From CF-161 sp035259145 (GTDB taxonomy: Bacteria > Chloroflexota > Dormibacteria > Dormibacterales > Dormibacteraceae): a DNA stretch of 61,101 nt. Positions 24,749 through 32,928 of the stretch are shown piece by piece. Each line of letters begins with the position of its first letter. The stretch's first letter is position 1. The DNA is taken from positions 1-61,101 of the forward strand of contig DATFWQ010000051.1 in NCBI GenBank assembly GCA_035259145.1, in the 5' to 3' direction. The translations under genes were made by a program, and so were the position numbers. The notes beneath the pieces are model-generated. The model was given only the letters and a program-made list of their open reading frames with translations, did no database searches and was not told where the DNA came from.

Positions 24749-25412
24749 CCCGGATCACCAGGTCCGGCTCCATCCGATAGGCCGCCTGACGCACCCGCCG
24801 GTCCGACCGGAGGGACTGCACCATGAGGTCGGCGCCGATCGCCAGCCGGTCCTGGTTGCCGATGACCACGATCGTCCATGGACCGCGCGCGGCGTCACCG
24901 TCGATCGCCACGGCGCTGCCGTCTTGCCGGAAGACCGTGCCGGTGATCACGCGGTGGTCGTTGATGGCCATCTGCTCCGCCCCGGAGGCGCGCAGATTGT
25001 TCACCGCGTCCTCGAGGTCCAACCGGGTCAGCGGGGCGTCGATGGTCATGACCAGGCCTGGACCATGCACCGGCACGAGGCCCTCCAGGACTCGCAGCCT
25101 CTGACCTTCGTCCTGGAGGACCGGGTCGGCCCCGGCGGTCCCACTGAGGCGAAGCTGGTCCCGGCGAGCCGTCAGCTCGCCGGCCTGGTCGCCAAGTGCA
25201 TCGTTGGCGCGATGCAGGTCGTCGATCAGGAAGGCCAGGGAGGTGTTGTCCTGGCCCTCCAGACTGCGGACGACCTCTGCCTGGCTCCGGATCTGCACGA
25301 CGCCAAGAAAGGCGACAGCAGCGCTCAAGGTGCCGACGATGATCAACGTCACCCCTCTGGGGGCTTGCCGCGCCGGTTCGGCTCGTCGCTGTTTGAACAG
25401 GCCTGGCATCAC
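24708..25412 (-). CDS. DUF881 membrane-anchored protein (copy 2)
   Basis: A 234-residue protein with one N-terminal transmembrane helix (about 20-41, VTLIIVGTLSAAVAFLGVVQI), a coiled coil (VVRSLEGQDNTSLAFLIDDLHRANDALGDQAGELTARRD), then the extracytoplasmic DUF881 domain with VHGPGLVMTIDAPLT, LEDAVNNLRASGAEQMAINDHRV and GPWTIVVIGNQDRLAIGADL. DUF881 genes often lie near cell division genes in Actinomycetota, but no division gene is adjacent here. It is second of two tandem paralogs, 39 bases downstream of the first. Confidence 0.85.
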   Translation of the reverse strand: MMPGLFKQRRAEPARQAPRGVTLIIVGTLSAAVAFLGVVQIRSQAEVVRSLEGQDNTSLAFLIDDLHRANDALGDQAGELTARRDQLRLSGTAGADPVLQDEGQRLRVLEGLVPVHGPGLVMTIDAPLTRLDLEDAVNNLRASGAEQMAINDHRVITGTVFRQDGSAVAIDGDAARGPWTIVVIGNQDRLAIGADLMVQSLRSDRRVRQAAYRMEPDLVIRATVSERPFVYGSP

Positions 25413-25451
25413 TCCCTCGTGAGGAGAAACCCTGCTGCTTCCCCAGGTCCC

Positions 25452-26189
25452 CTAAAGCGGTTGTGCATTGGCTGCCTGCAGGCTGCCGTCATATGCGGGC
25501 AACCTCAGCTCCGGCGACCGGCCAAAACTTAACTGCACGCCGAATTCGCGCTGGCGGTGATGCAGGTCGCCCAGGTTGCCGACATCACTCAGCAGTTGCT
25601 CCATCTGCCCCTGATTGCCGACGGCTGCGATCCGGAAGGGGGCCATGAGAGGCGGTCCATCGTCTATCTCGACAGTCCCCGCCCGCCCCCTGTAGGCGCT
25701 CAGCGGGGTGATCCTCCGGCCGTTCACGGCGATTCCTTCGGCACCTCCCGTAAACAAGAGATTGACAACGTCCTGCACGTCCTGATAGGTGGCCAGATAA
25801 CCGATTTGACCGTCGGGCGAGGGTCTACCATTTCCGATCTCGACGGTCACACCCGGGCCCTTGAGGGGCGTGATACCCGCGTGAGCCCGTAGGTTGGCGA
25901 TCTCCCGTGCCAGCTCAGCCGTTTGATCAGACCGTCGGGCAGCGTCACCTTCCAGGCCGGCGATCTCGCGACGGAGTGCCGCAATCCGGCCGCGTTCGAC
26001 TCCGTTGGTCCGCTCCAGGTCCTGGACACTACGGACAAGAGCCCGATTGCGCTCGACCCGGTTGTAGGGTGTGACCAGCTGCGACCGCAGCTGGGCAGCC
26101 GAGCCGAACCCGACCAGCAGGGCGGCCAGCGCGATGAGCGAGTAGCTCGCGACACGGCGTCGGTCGAGGGTCCGTAATGATGCGATCAC
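25452..26189 (-). CDS. DUF881 membrane-anchored protein (copy 1)
   Basis: A 245-residue paralog of the next gene, with the same layout: transmembrane helix at about 15-33 (SYSLIALAALLVGFGSAAQL), coiled coil (VQDLERTNGVERGRIAALRREIAGLEG), and a DUF881 domain (LKGPGVTVEIGNGRPSP, VQDVVNLLFTGGAEGIAVNGRRI, PFRIAAVGNQGQMEQLL). The start is GTG 26189. Paralogs in tandem suggest a hetero-oligomeric envelope complex; function unknown. Confidence 0.85.
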   Translation of the reverse strand: MIASLRTLDRRRVASYSLIALAALLVGFGSAAQLRSQLVTPYNRVERNRALVRSVQDLERTNGVERGRIAALRREIAGLEGDAARRSDQTAELAREIANLRAHAGITPLKGPGVTVEIGNGRPSPDGQIGYLATYQDVQDVVNLLFTGGAEGIAVNGRRITPLSAYRGRAGTVEIDDGPPLMAPFRIAAVGNQGQMEQLLSDVGNLGDLHHRQREFGVQLSFGRSPELRLPAYDGSLQAANAQPL

Positions 26190-26391
26190 GGGCCTGGCCG
26201 CGTAATACTATCGGGGCCGGGAGCGCCAACGTCCCGATGCGAAGAGGGTGTGAACTCGTGACGACTCCGTCAGCAGGTGCAGACGGCTTGAACGAAGGCG
26301 TCCCCGCGTACCCGTGCGGCCCGCGTTGGCGAACCGCTGTTCGTCAGCCGGTGCCACCTCCTGATCGCGCAAGTCTCGGCGGAGGTATGTG
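26190..26391 (+). other. Leader region upstream of glutamate dehydrogenase
   Basis: About 200 bp between the divergent DUF881 and gdhA starts. I see no open frame with coding character. It contains GC-rich segments that could fold, but I could not match a known riboswitch (glutamine, glnA-type RNA, cobalamin, TPP or SAM motifs are absent). GGAGG at 26381-26385 is the gdhA ribosome binding site. Confidence 0.4.
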
Positions 26392-27651
26392 ATGGCAATC
26401 CAGCTCGATACCACGTCTGCTTTTGCGGTTGCCCAACACAGGTTCGACACGGCAGCGGACGTCCTTGGCCTCTCTCAAAACACGCGCCTCCTTCTCCGCG
26501 AGGTCAAACGCGAGCTGACCGTCCACTTCCCGGTCCTCCACGACGACGGTACGGTCCACCTCTACACCGGGTTCCGCGTCCAGCACAACATCAACCGGGG
26601 CCCGGCCAAAGGCGGCATCCGCTACTCACCGGACGTGTCGCTGGACCTGGTCAAGGCGTTTGCCATGCTGATGACCTGGAAGTGCGCGGTGGTCGGCATC
26701 CCCTACGGCGGCGCGAAAGGCGGCGTGATAGTCGACCCCCGCCGGCTCAGCTCGTCAGAGCTCGAGCACCTGACCCGCCGCTATGCGACGGAGATCGCGC
26801 TGCTCATCGGGCCTGAAAAGGACATCCCGGCTCCCGACATGGGCACCAACCCCCAGGTGATGGCCTGGATCATGGACACGATCTCCATGCACGCCGGCCA
26901 CTCGGTCACAGCCTCGGTGACGGGCAAGCCTGTCGATGTGGGCGGGTCCGAGGGCAGGCAGGAAGCCGCCGGGCGTGGGGTCACATACATGACACTGGAA
27001 GCGCTGAAGTATCTGCACGTCGGTGACGAGACACCGACGGTCGCAATCCAGGGCTTCGGCAAGGTCGGCACCTCGACGGCCCGGCTGATGCAGGAGGCCG
27101 GACTCAGAGTCGTGGCGGTGAGCGACTCCAGGGGCGCTGTGTTCAACCAGAAGGGTCTGGACCTCCAGGCCCTCGACGACCACCGCAAGTTTCGGAGCGG
27201 AGTGTCAGGCTTCAAGAAGGCGGAAGACATCTCGGTCGAAGAGCTGATCGGACTGCCCGTGACCGTACTGGTGCCGGCCGCCGCCGAGCAGACCATCACG
27301 GAGCGCAACGCCGATCGGGTCCAGGCGCGTCTCATAACGGAGGCGGCCAACGCCGCCGTCTCACCAGAGGCCGACACCATCCTCAACGAGCGCGGGGTCT
27401 TCCTCATCCCGGACATCCTCGCCAACTCGGGCGGCGTGGTGGTCTCCTACTTCGAGTGGGTGCAGGATCTGCAGGCCTTCTTCTGGGAGGAGGAGGAGAT
27501 CAACACCAAGCTGCACCACGTCATGACCCGTGCCTTCTATGAGGTACTGCACACCAGCGTCAACAAGCGGATCGACATGCGGACAGCGGCTTACGTGCTG
27601 GCCGTTCAGCGGGTCGCCAACGCGACTACGGTGCGGGGGATCTACCCATGA
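26392..27651 (+). CDS. gdhA: Glutamate dehydrogenase
   Basis: Reversible oxidative deamination of glutamate to 2-oxoglutarate. The 419-residue protein has the family's substrate region NINRGPAKGGIRYSPDVSLD, the catalytic-lysine motif PYGGAKGGV, PAPDMGTNPQVMAWIMD, and the nucleotide-binding GFGKVGTSTARLM. The length fits the hexameric small GDH class. I chose ATG 26392 because GGAGG lies six bases upstream; the preceding GTG codon is too close. Coenzyme specificity cannot be read with confidence. Confidence 0.95.
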   Translation: MAIQLDTTSAFAVAQHRFDTAADVLGLSQNTRLLLREVKRELTVHFPVLHDDGTVHLYTGFRVQHNINRGPAKGGIRYSPDVSLDLVKAFAMLMTWKCAVVGIPYGGAKGGVIVDPRRLSSSELEHLTRRYATEIALLIGPEKDIPAPDMGTNPQVMAWIMDTISMHAGHSVTASVTGKPVDVGGSEGRQEAAGRGVTYMTLEALKYLHVGDETPTVAIQGFGKVGTSTARLMQEAGLRVVAVSDSRGAVFNQKGLDLQALDDHRKFRSGVSGFKKAEDISVEELIGLPVTVLVPAAAEQTITERNADRVQARLITEAANAAVSPEADTILNERGVFLIPDILANSGGVVVSYFEWVQDLQAFFWEEEEINTKLHHVMTRAFYEVLHTSVNKRIDMRTAAYVLAVQRVANATTVRGIYP

Positions 27652-27738
27652 AAGCAGCGAAATGCCGCCACCGGCTTCGTTGAGGCCGGCGAAACAGCTT
27701 CCGCGCCAGGTTCGTTGTACGGAGGGATGGGACAGGGG

Positions 27739-29100
27739 ATGAGCTTGTCCGGTAGACGCCGCGTGCTCAAGATCGTGGCGCCGCTCATCGCCGTCGCAGT
27801 CCTGCTGGGCGGAACCGGCGCGGCGCTTTGGAACAACTCCGAGGGGGCACGGGCAGCGGCGTCATACCACGACCAGCGCCGGGCACTCGAGCTGCAGCTG
27901 AAAGCCGCCGCAGCGCAGGGCTATACGAGCCAGGACCTCGAGCCCATCACCCAGCAGCTGAAGGCATCCGACGCCGCCAGGGAGCCGTGGTGGATCCCGG
28001 ACCAGCCCGGCCACTTCAGGCGCCTGACCGCGCAGGTTGCCCGGCTCAGGGTCGAGCTGGATTCGCTCGAGAGGCAGGTTCTGACTCAGGCTCAGGCTGA
28101 TGCGGCAAAGCAGGTCGACGGCGCAAAGTCTGAGATCGCGCAGGCGCAGCAGGCGAACGCCGACGATTCGGACGTCCAGTCGCTGCAGCAGCGGTTGGGA
28201 GCGGCCGTGGCTGCGCAGGGTGCCGCCCACGGCGTCCACGATTACCGCGCACTGACGCAGCTGGCCACGGCGCTGGTGGCCGACGCCACGAACGTGTTCA
28301 ACCAGGCAACCCAGGAAAACCAGCTGGTCCAGCAGCTTGGGCAGCAGCTGGCCGCACGCAGCAACGGCAACCTCGGCGCCATCCAGCAGGCGGGCAACCA
28401 GGCGCTTGGGAACGGGCGCAACGAGGCGTCGGTCGCCGCCTACATGAACAAGCCGAGTCCGTTCAAGGGTTATGACGGCAGCCAGCGCGCCTACAGGCGG
28501 CTGGAGAAGTACGCCGGCCTGATCGGCAGCGCGGACTTGAACCAGGCCGCGCTCGGGTCGGCGGCAGCGCAGCGGTACGCCGGTCAGATCCATGACGCTC
28601 TGATGGCCGGCTTCCCGTCGAAAGTGGTCGTCGTGTCCTTCCAGGCGCAGCACCTCTGGGCGTATGAGAACAGCCAGGTGGTCCTGGAAACGCCGGTCAC
28701 GACCGGCATCAGGGGCGTCACCGACTACGGCACCGACTTCGGACCCATGAAGGTGCTCTATAAGGAGCACCCCCACACGATGCATTCGCCCTGGCCCAAG
28801 ACATCGCCCCTGTGGTATCCAGACACGGTCGTACAGTGGACGACGTTCTTCACCTGGACGGGTGAGTCCATTCACGACGCCTCCTGGGAGCCTGACTCGC
28901 TGCTGGGCCCGGGCTCGCAGTACAACGCGTCCACACGGAGCCACGGATGTGTCCACGTGCCCTTCTCGGACGCCCAGACGATGTACAACTGGGCTCCCGT
29001 CGGGATGCCGGTGATCGTCTACCCGGGCGACGGATCACCGGTGGCCAACCAGATCGCCCAGATCACGACGGACGATCAGGGCACGCCGAAGTCCGCCTGA
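27739..29100 (+). CDS. L,D-transpeptidase (YkuD domain) with coiled-coil region
   Basis: Envelope enzyme making 3-3 peptidoglycan cross-links or attaching proteins to the wall. From ATG 27739 it is 453 residues: a signal anchor (VLKIVAPLIAVAVLLGG), a long Gln/Ala-rich helical stalk (about 40-260), then a C-terminal YkuD domain from VVVVSFQAQHLWAYENSQVV. The catalytic region reads ESIHDASWE and STRSHGCVHVPFSDAQTMYNW; the Cys and His are intact, but His replaces the usual Asn/Arg after HGCV. ATG 27727 and TTG 27715 are alternative starts. A GGAGGG ribosome binding site lies at 27721-27726. Confidence 0.88.
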   Translation: MSLSGRRRVLKIVAPLIAVAVLLGGTGAALWNNSEGARAAASYHDQRRALELQLKAAAAQGYTSQDLEPITQQLKASDAAREPWWIPDQPGHFRRLTAQVARLRVELDSLERQVLTQAQADAAKQVDGAKSEIAQAQQANADDSDVQSLQQRLGAAVAAQGAAHGVHDYRALTQLATALVADATNVFNQATQENQLVQQLGQQLAARSNGNLGAIQQAGNQALGNGRNEASVAAYMNKPSPFKGYDGSQRAYRRLEKYAGLIGSADLNQAALGSAAAQRYAGQIHDALMAGFPSKVVVVSFQAQHLWAYENSQVVLETPVTTGIRGVTDYGTDFGPMKVLYKEHPHTMHSPWPKTSPLWYPDTVVQWTTFFTWTGESIHDASWEPDSLLGPGSQYNASTRSHGCVHVPFSDAQTMYNWAPVGMPVIVYPGDGSPVANQIAQITTDDQGTPKSA

Positions 29101-29333
29101 TAGGCCGTCTGCCCTCGCGGGATTGGACGAATTGCCGGCAATGGGCCCTCTCCCAGGCCCTCTGACAGGGCCATTCCCCAGCAGTTGGTTCACTTGCGGC
29201 ACAACTGCGGGCCCGTCAGCCCAGGGAGTCGCCCGCTCCGATTGCGGCGGTGGCAGCAACGGCCAGGAGGTAGACCACTCGGTCAGCAACTCCCCGCAAC
29301 GCGGAGATGTTGCACAGCTCGCTTGAGCGAGCT
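29101..29333. terminator. Convergent intergenic region with 8-bp hairpin
   Basis: About 230 bp between the convergent L,D-transpeptidase and DUF1089 genes. I see no credible gene. At its right end AGCTCGCTTGAGCGAGCT (29316-29333) is a perfect hairpin (8-bp arms, 2-base centre) reaching the DUF1089 stop codon. It lacks a T-run but could terminate or protect transcripts from both sides. Confidence 0.45.
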
Positions 29334-29892
29334 ACACGCGCCGGCCCAGTTGGGGGTAGTCGACGACGACGCCGCTCGAGTCGAAGGTGATGTCCGCCTG
29401 GAACGAGCCAGACTCATAGCGAATGACGGCCCCGCCGTCCGGCCGCCGTGCCACGTGCGTGTACCGCTGAGCTACCGGCAGCACTCGAAGGTCGGGCACT
29501 GACACCCAGGCCATCAGCAGGTCGATCGGGCCGCCACCTTCGAGGAGACCATGCCGAAGTACCGGCATGGTGTTCGTCAGACACGAGTAACCGAGATCGC
29601 AGTCGAGCGCGCCGCCGAGCTGGGGCAGGTCCCCCCCAGGGCTGGCTGCCCAGGCGCCATCGGGCAGCCGGCGAAGCTCGAGGGAGCGCGACCAGCCGGC
29701 GCCCCAGGCCGCGACTGTCAGCGACCTGGTAACGAATCCAGATGCCGTTTCCAGCCTGTACGTAAGGCTGTACGGCTCGGGCTCTGCCCTGACCCAGGCT
29801 CCGCGTGCGGTCAGGCCCTCGCTCCCGATCTCAGCGGCTGACAGCTCCAGCGCGGGGCCGCCCACACCCTGCCAGAGGAGCGCCACATTCAT
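29332..29892 (-). CDS. Putative glycolipid-binding protein (DUF1089)
   Basis: A 186-residue beta-rich protein of the PF06475 family: GLTARGAWVRAEPEPYSLTYRLE at the start, LDCDLGYSCLTNTMPVLR in the middle, and AWVSVPDLRVLPVAQRYTHV near the end, then YESGSFQADITFDSSGVVVDYPQLGRR. The family is named for a distant fold similarity to glycolipid-binding proteins; no reaction is proven. I placed the start at ATG 29892 because the frame upstream of it is antisense to guaB3. It is divergent from guaB3. Confidence 0.83.
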   Translation of the reverse strand: MNVALLWQGVGGPALELSAAEIGSEGLTARGAWVRAEPEPYSLTYRLETASGFVTRSLTVAAWGAGWSRSLELRRLPDGAWAASPGGDLPQLGGALDCDLGYSCLTNTMPVLRHGLLEGGGPIDLLMAWVSVPDLRVLPVAQRYTHVARRPDGGAVIRYESGSFQADITFDSSGVVVDYPQLGRRV

Positions 29893-29921
29893 TTGGACGG
29901 ATGGTGGCAGATCGATATAAT
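29893..29921 (+). promoter_or_regulatory. Consensus promoter of the guaB3-guaA genes
   Basis: TTGGAC (29893-29898) and a perfect TATAAT (29916-29921) are spaced by 17 bp. Predicted transcription begins near 29928. AAGGAG (29943-29948) follows as a Shine-Dalgarno site. This arrangement requires translation to begin near 29960, upstream of the first ordinary start codon in frame. Confidence 0.7.
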
Positions 29922-29959
29922 CGGGCGCACAGCACCCCGCCCAAGGAGTACGCACACCC

Positions 29960-31147
29960 ATCGAGACGCTGACCCGACAGACGGCTTCCGGCCTTGAGAT
30001 AGGTCTGGGAAGGAGGGCTCGGCGCGCGTACGGCTTCGACGAGGTTGCCCTGGTGCCTGGCGGGGTCACCGTCAACCCCGACGAAGTCCGCATCGCCTTC
30101 CAGCTATTCGGGCTGACCCTGCAGCTGCCGTTCTGGGCGTCGGCAATGGACGGCGTCGTCGATGTGCCCTTCGCCATCGCCATGGGCCGGCTGGGTGGCA
30201 TCGCCGTCCTCAACCTCGACGGCGTTCAGACGCGCTACGAGGATCCGGCGCCTGTCATCAAGCGCATCTGCGAGGCGAGCCGCAAAGAAGTCAACCAGGT
30301 GCTGAAGGACGCGTACGGACCGCCGGTCGTGCCTGAGCTGATCACCGACCGCATCCGCGAGATCAAGGCTGCGGATGTGCCCTGTGCGGTGTCGACGGTG
30401 CCGGCGCGAGCACAGGAGCGGGCGCAGCTTGTGGAGGAGGCGGGGGCGGACGTCTATGTCGTCCAGGGGACCGTGCTGACCGCCCGCCACCGGTCGAACA
30501 GCTACCACCACCTCTCGTTCGACACGCTTTGCAGAACGGTCTCCATCCCGGTCGTCGTCGGCAACTGCGTCCAGTACGAGACCGCGCTCGAGCTGATGGA
30601 GACCGGCGTCGCGGGGATCCTCGTCGGCGTAGGTCCTGGTGCGGCCTGCACCACGCGCGGGGTGCTGGGCGTTGGCGTGCCCCAGGTCACGGCCACATGC
30701 GACGTCGCAGCCGCCCGCCAGGAGCACTTCCACAGGACTGGCCGCCCCGTCGCCGTGATCACAGACGGTGGGATGCGGATCGGAGCTGACGTATGCAAGG
30801 CGTTCGCGTCGGGCTCGGACGCCGTGATGATCGGTTCGCCACTGGCTGGGGCGGCCGAGTCGGCATCGAAGGGCTTCAACTGGGGCATGGCGACACCCGA
30901 CCCCAATCTGCCCCGCGGGACGCGAATCGAGGTTGGCGTCAAAGCCACGCTGGCGGAGATCCTCGTCGGCCCCGCCCGCGTGGACGACGGCACGCAGAAC
31001 TTCGCCGGTGCCCTGCGCTCGTCGCTTGGCGTCTGCGGCGCCACCGAAATCCGGGAGTTCCACAGCGTGGAGATGGTCGTGGCCCCGCATATCACGTCCG
31101 AGGGCAAGGTCCTTCAGCGATCTCAGCAGGTGGGGATGGGCCGCTGA
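29960..31147 (+). CDS. guaB3: GuaB3-type IMP dehydrogenase family protein
   Basis: IMPDH/GMPR-superfamily barrel without CBS domains. GuaB3 of cyanobacteria has been reported to act as an IMP dehydrogenase, while the actinobacterial form is not assigned. The catalytic loop GPGAACTTRGVLGVGVPQ keeps the active-site Cys (about residue 230). Adjacent guaA fits IMP to XMP to GMP. The frame is open from 29921, and the N-terminal GLEIGLGRRARRAYGFDEVALVPG segment that I expect of GuaB3 lies before the first GTG (30053). The best-spaced start is ATC 29960, 11 bases after AAGGAG. A CTG at 29969 is the other option. Starting at GTG 30053 would delete 31 conserved residues. Confidence 0.85.
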   Translation: METLTRQTASGLEIGLGRRARRAYGFDEVALVPGGVTVNPDEVRIAFQLFGLTLQLPFWASAMDGVVDVPFAIAMGRLGGIAVLNLDGVQTRYEDPAPVIKRICEASRKEVNQVLKDAYGPPVVPELITDRIREIKAADVPCAVSTVPARAQERAQLVEEAGADVYVVQGTVLTARHRSNSYHHLSFDTLCRTVSIPVVVGNCVQYETALELMETGVAGILVGVGPGAACTTRGVLGVGVPQVTATCDVAAARQEHFHRTGRPVAVITDGGMRIGADVCKAFASGSDAVMIGSPLAGAAESASKGFNWGMATPDPNLPRGTRIEVGVKATLAEILVGPARVDDGTQNFAGALRSSLGVCGATEIREFHSVEMVVAPHITSEGKVLQRSQQVGMGR

Positions 31148-31209
31148 TCCGGATCGAATCCGCGCCGCAAGTTCTCACGCGTGGGGACGGTGGTGCACAG
31201 GGCGAACTG

Positions 31210-32736
31210 GTGTTCGTCCTGGACTTCGGATCGCAGACTGCGCAGCTCATCGCGCGGCGCGTTCGCGAAGCCAGCGTCTACTGCGAGCTCGTGCCCGGTA
31301 CCACGCCCTGGTCAGAGCTCAAAGCCCGCCGGCCGGTAGGTGTCATTCTCAGTGGCGGGCCTGCCAGCGTCTACGAGGAAGGCGCACCGCAGGTCGATCC
31401 AGAGCTGCTGCGCTCGGGCGTTCCCGTGCTCGGCATCTGCTACGGCATGCAGCTCATCGCGCATCACCTCGGGGGCGAGGTCGCCTCTGCAAGCAAGCGT
31501 GAGTACGGCCTGGCCGTGCTGGCCGTCGATCACCCCGGTGAATTGTTTGCCGGCTTGCCGTCTCAGCTGCCGGTCTGGATGAGTCATGGCGACCAGGTCG
31601 TGCGCATGCCGGCCGGCTTCCAGAGCATGGCCAGCAGCGACAACGCGCCCCTTGCGGCCTTCAGTAACGGCGCCGGCATCGTTGGCATTCAGTTCCATCC
31701 CGAGGTCCACCACACGCCTCAGGGCGGCGACTTGCTGCGCAACTTCCTGTACCGCGTCTGCGGCTGCACCGGCACCTGGACTGCGGACTCCTTCATAGCG
31801 GATGCGACGCGGTGGCTGCAGGCAACGGTCGGCAGCGGCCGGGTCATCTGCGCATTGAGCGGCGGTGTGGACAGCGCCGTCGCGGCCACGCTCGTTCATC
31901 GGGCGGTCGGAGACCAGCTCACCTGCGTGTTCGTCAACAACGGCCTGCTTCGCCGGGAGGAACCGGAGCGCGTGCTCGACGTCATGCGGGGCAACCTCGA
32001 CCTCGACATCCGCTATGTCGACGCCACCGACCGCTTCCTTGGTGCCCTGCGGGGCGTGCTCGATCCAGAAGAGAAGCGGCGGGTGGTTGGCCGGGAGTTC
32101 ATTACGGTCTTCGAGCAGGAGGCGCGGCGGCTCGGCGAGATCGACTTCCTCGCCCAGGGCACCCTGTACCCGGACGTGATCGAGTCCACCGCGCCCGATA
32201 CGGTCGCCACGGCAGCCAAGATCAAGACGCATCACAACGTAGGAGGCCTGCCGCCCGGTCTGCGGTTCCAGCTGATCGAGCCGCTCCGCCATCTGTTCAA
32301 GGACGAGGTACGCAGCGTCGGCCTGGAGCTCGGATTGCCCGAGGACATGGTCTTCCGGCAGCCCTTTCCAGGCCCGGGTCTGGCCATCCGCTGCCTCGGG
32401 GAGGTCACGCCGGAGCGGTTGGAGGTACTGCGTGGCGCGGACTGGGTCGTGGTCGACGAGATCAAGAAGAACGACCTTTACCGGCAGGTGTGGCAGTCTT
32501 TCGCGGTGCTCACGCCGCTCCTGACGGTGGGCGTCATGGGCGATTTCCGAACCTACGCCAACATGGTTGCCGTACGCGTCGTCACCTCCGAGGATGCCAT
32601 GACCGCCGACTGGGCGAGGCTTCCCTACGACGTGCTCGCGCGCATCTCGAACAGGATCGTCAACGAGGTGCCGGGGATCAACCGCGTCGTCTTCGACGTG
32701 ACCAGCAAGCCGCCCGGCACCATCGAGTGGGAGTAG
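31210..32736 (+). CDS. guaA: GMP synthase (glutamine-hydrolysing)
   Basis: Converts XMP to GMP with ATP and glutamine. The glutamine amidotransferase domain starts FVLDFGSQTAQLIARRV, has its nucleophile in GVPVLGICYGMQLI and its His/Glu in QFHPEVHHT. The ATP pyrophosphatase loop is ALSGGVDSAVAATL, and the C-terminal dimerisation domain ends PPGTIEWE. GTG 31210 gives the standard N-terminus at 508 residues. It lies 62 bases downstream of guaB3 and is probably co-transcribed with it. Confidence 0.95.
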   Translation: MFVLDFGSQTAQLIARRVREASVYCELVPGTTPWSELKARRPVGVILSGGPASVYEEGAPQVDPELLRSGVPVLGICYGMQLIAHHLGGEVASASKREYGLAVLAVDHPGELFAGLPSQLPVWMSHGDQVVRMPAGFQSMASSDNAPLAAFSNGAGIVGIQFHPEVHHTPQGGDLLRNFLYRVCGCTGTWTADSFIADATRWLQATVGSGRVICALSGGVDSAVAATLVHRAVGDQLTCVFVNNGLLRREEPERVLDVMRGNLDLDIRYVDATDRFLGALRGVLDPEEKRRVVGREFITVFEQEARRLGEIDFLAQGTLYPDVIESTAPDTVATAAKIKTHHNVGGLPPGLRFQLIEPLRHLFKDEVRSVGLELGLPEDMVFRQPFPGPGLAIRCLGEVTPERLEVLRGADWVVVDEIKKNDLYRQVWQSFAVLTPLLTVGVMGDFRTYANMVAVRVVTSEDAMTADWARLPYDVLARISNRIVNEVPGINRVVFDVTSKPPGTIEWE

Positions 32737-32779
32737 GCGGGCACGCGCGGAGCGTGAACCGCTGTCGGGAGCGAATGCG

Positions 32780-32861
32780 GGGAGCCACGCATTCGTAAAA
32801 ATGCGCAGCTCCCAGCCCTCGGGAGTCACGCATTCGTGCAAATGCGCAGTTCCCAGCCCTG
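32780..32861 (+). repeat. Tandem 41-bp hairpin repeat, two copies
   Basis: Two adjacent 41-bp units, 32780-32820 and 32821-32861, are identical at 36 of 41 positions. Each folds: outer stem GGGAGC/GCTCCC, CA/CA internal loop, inner stem CGCATT/AATGCG and a 6-base loop. Copy 2 changes two outer-stem positions to G-U pairs, so pairing is kept. They occupy most of the guaA-purD gap. A partial similar piece (GGGAGCGAATGC) lies just before copy 1. Confidence 0.8.
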
Positions 32862-32928
32862 TGGAGCGGATCCTGCGGGCACCTCACCGGCGCCAGCGGG
32901 GTCGTTTGGAGGATGCTGATTCAGGCCA

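Noticed and set aside
26190..26391. Possible riboswitch before glutamate dehydrogenase
   Set aside because: I could not match the core of any riboswitch class I know; only a GC-rich leader and a ribosome binding site are evident.
31312..32841. Long minus-strand frame opposite guaA (509 codons)
   Set aside because: It is a GC-rich shadow of guaA; the translation has no recognisable domain and guaA is unambiguous.
32780..32861. Two tandem repeats considered as a minimal CRISPR array
   Set aside because: The copies abut without spacers and each is itself a hairpin; no cas genes are nearby.
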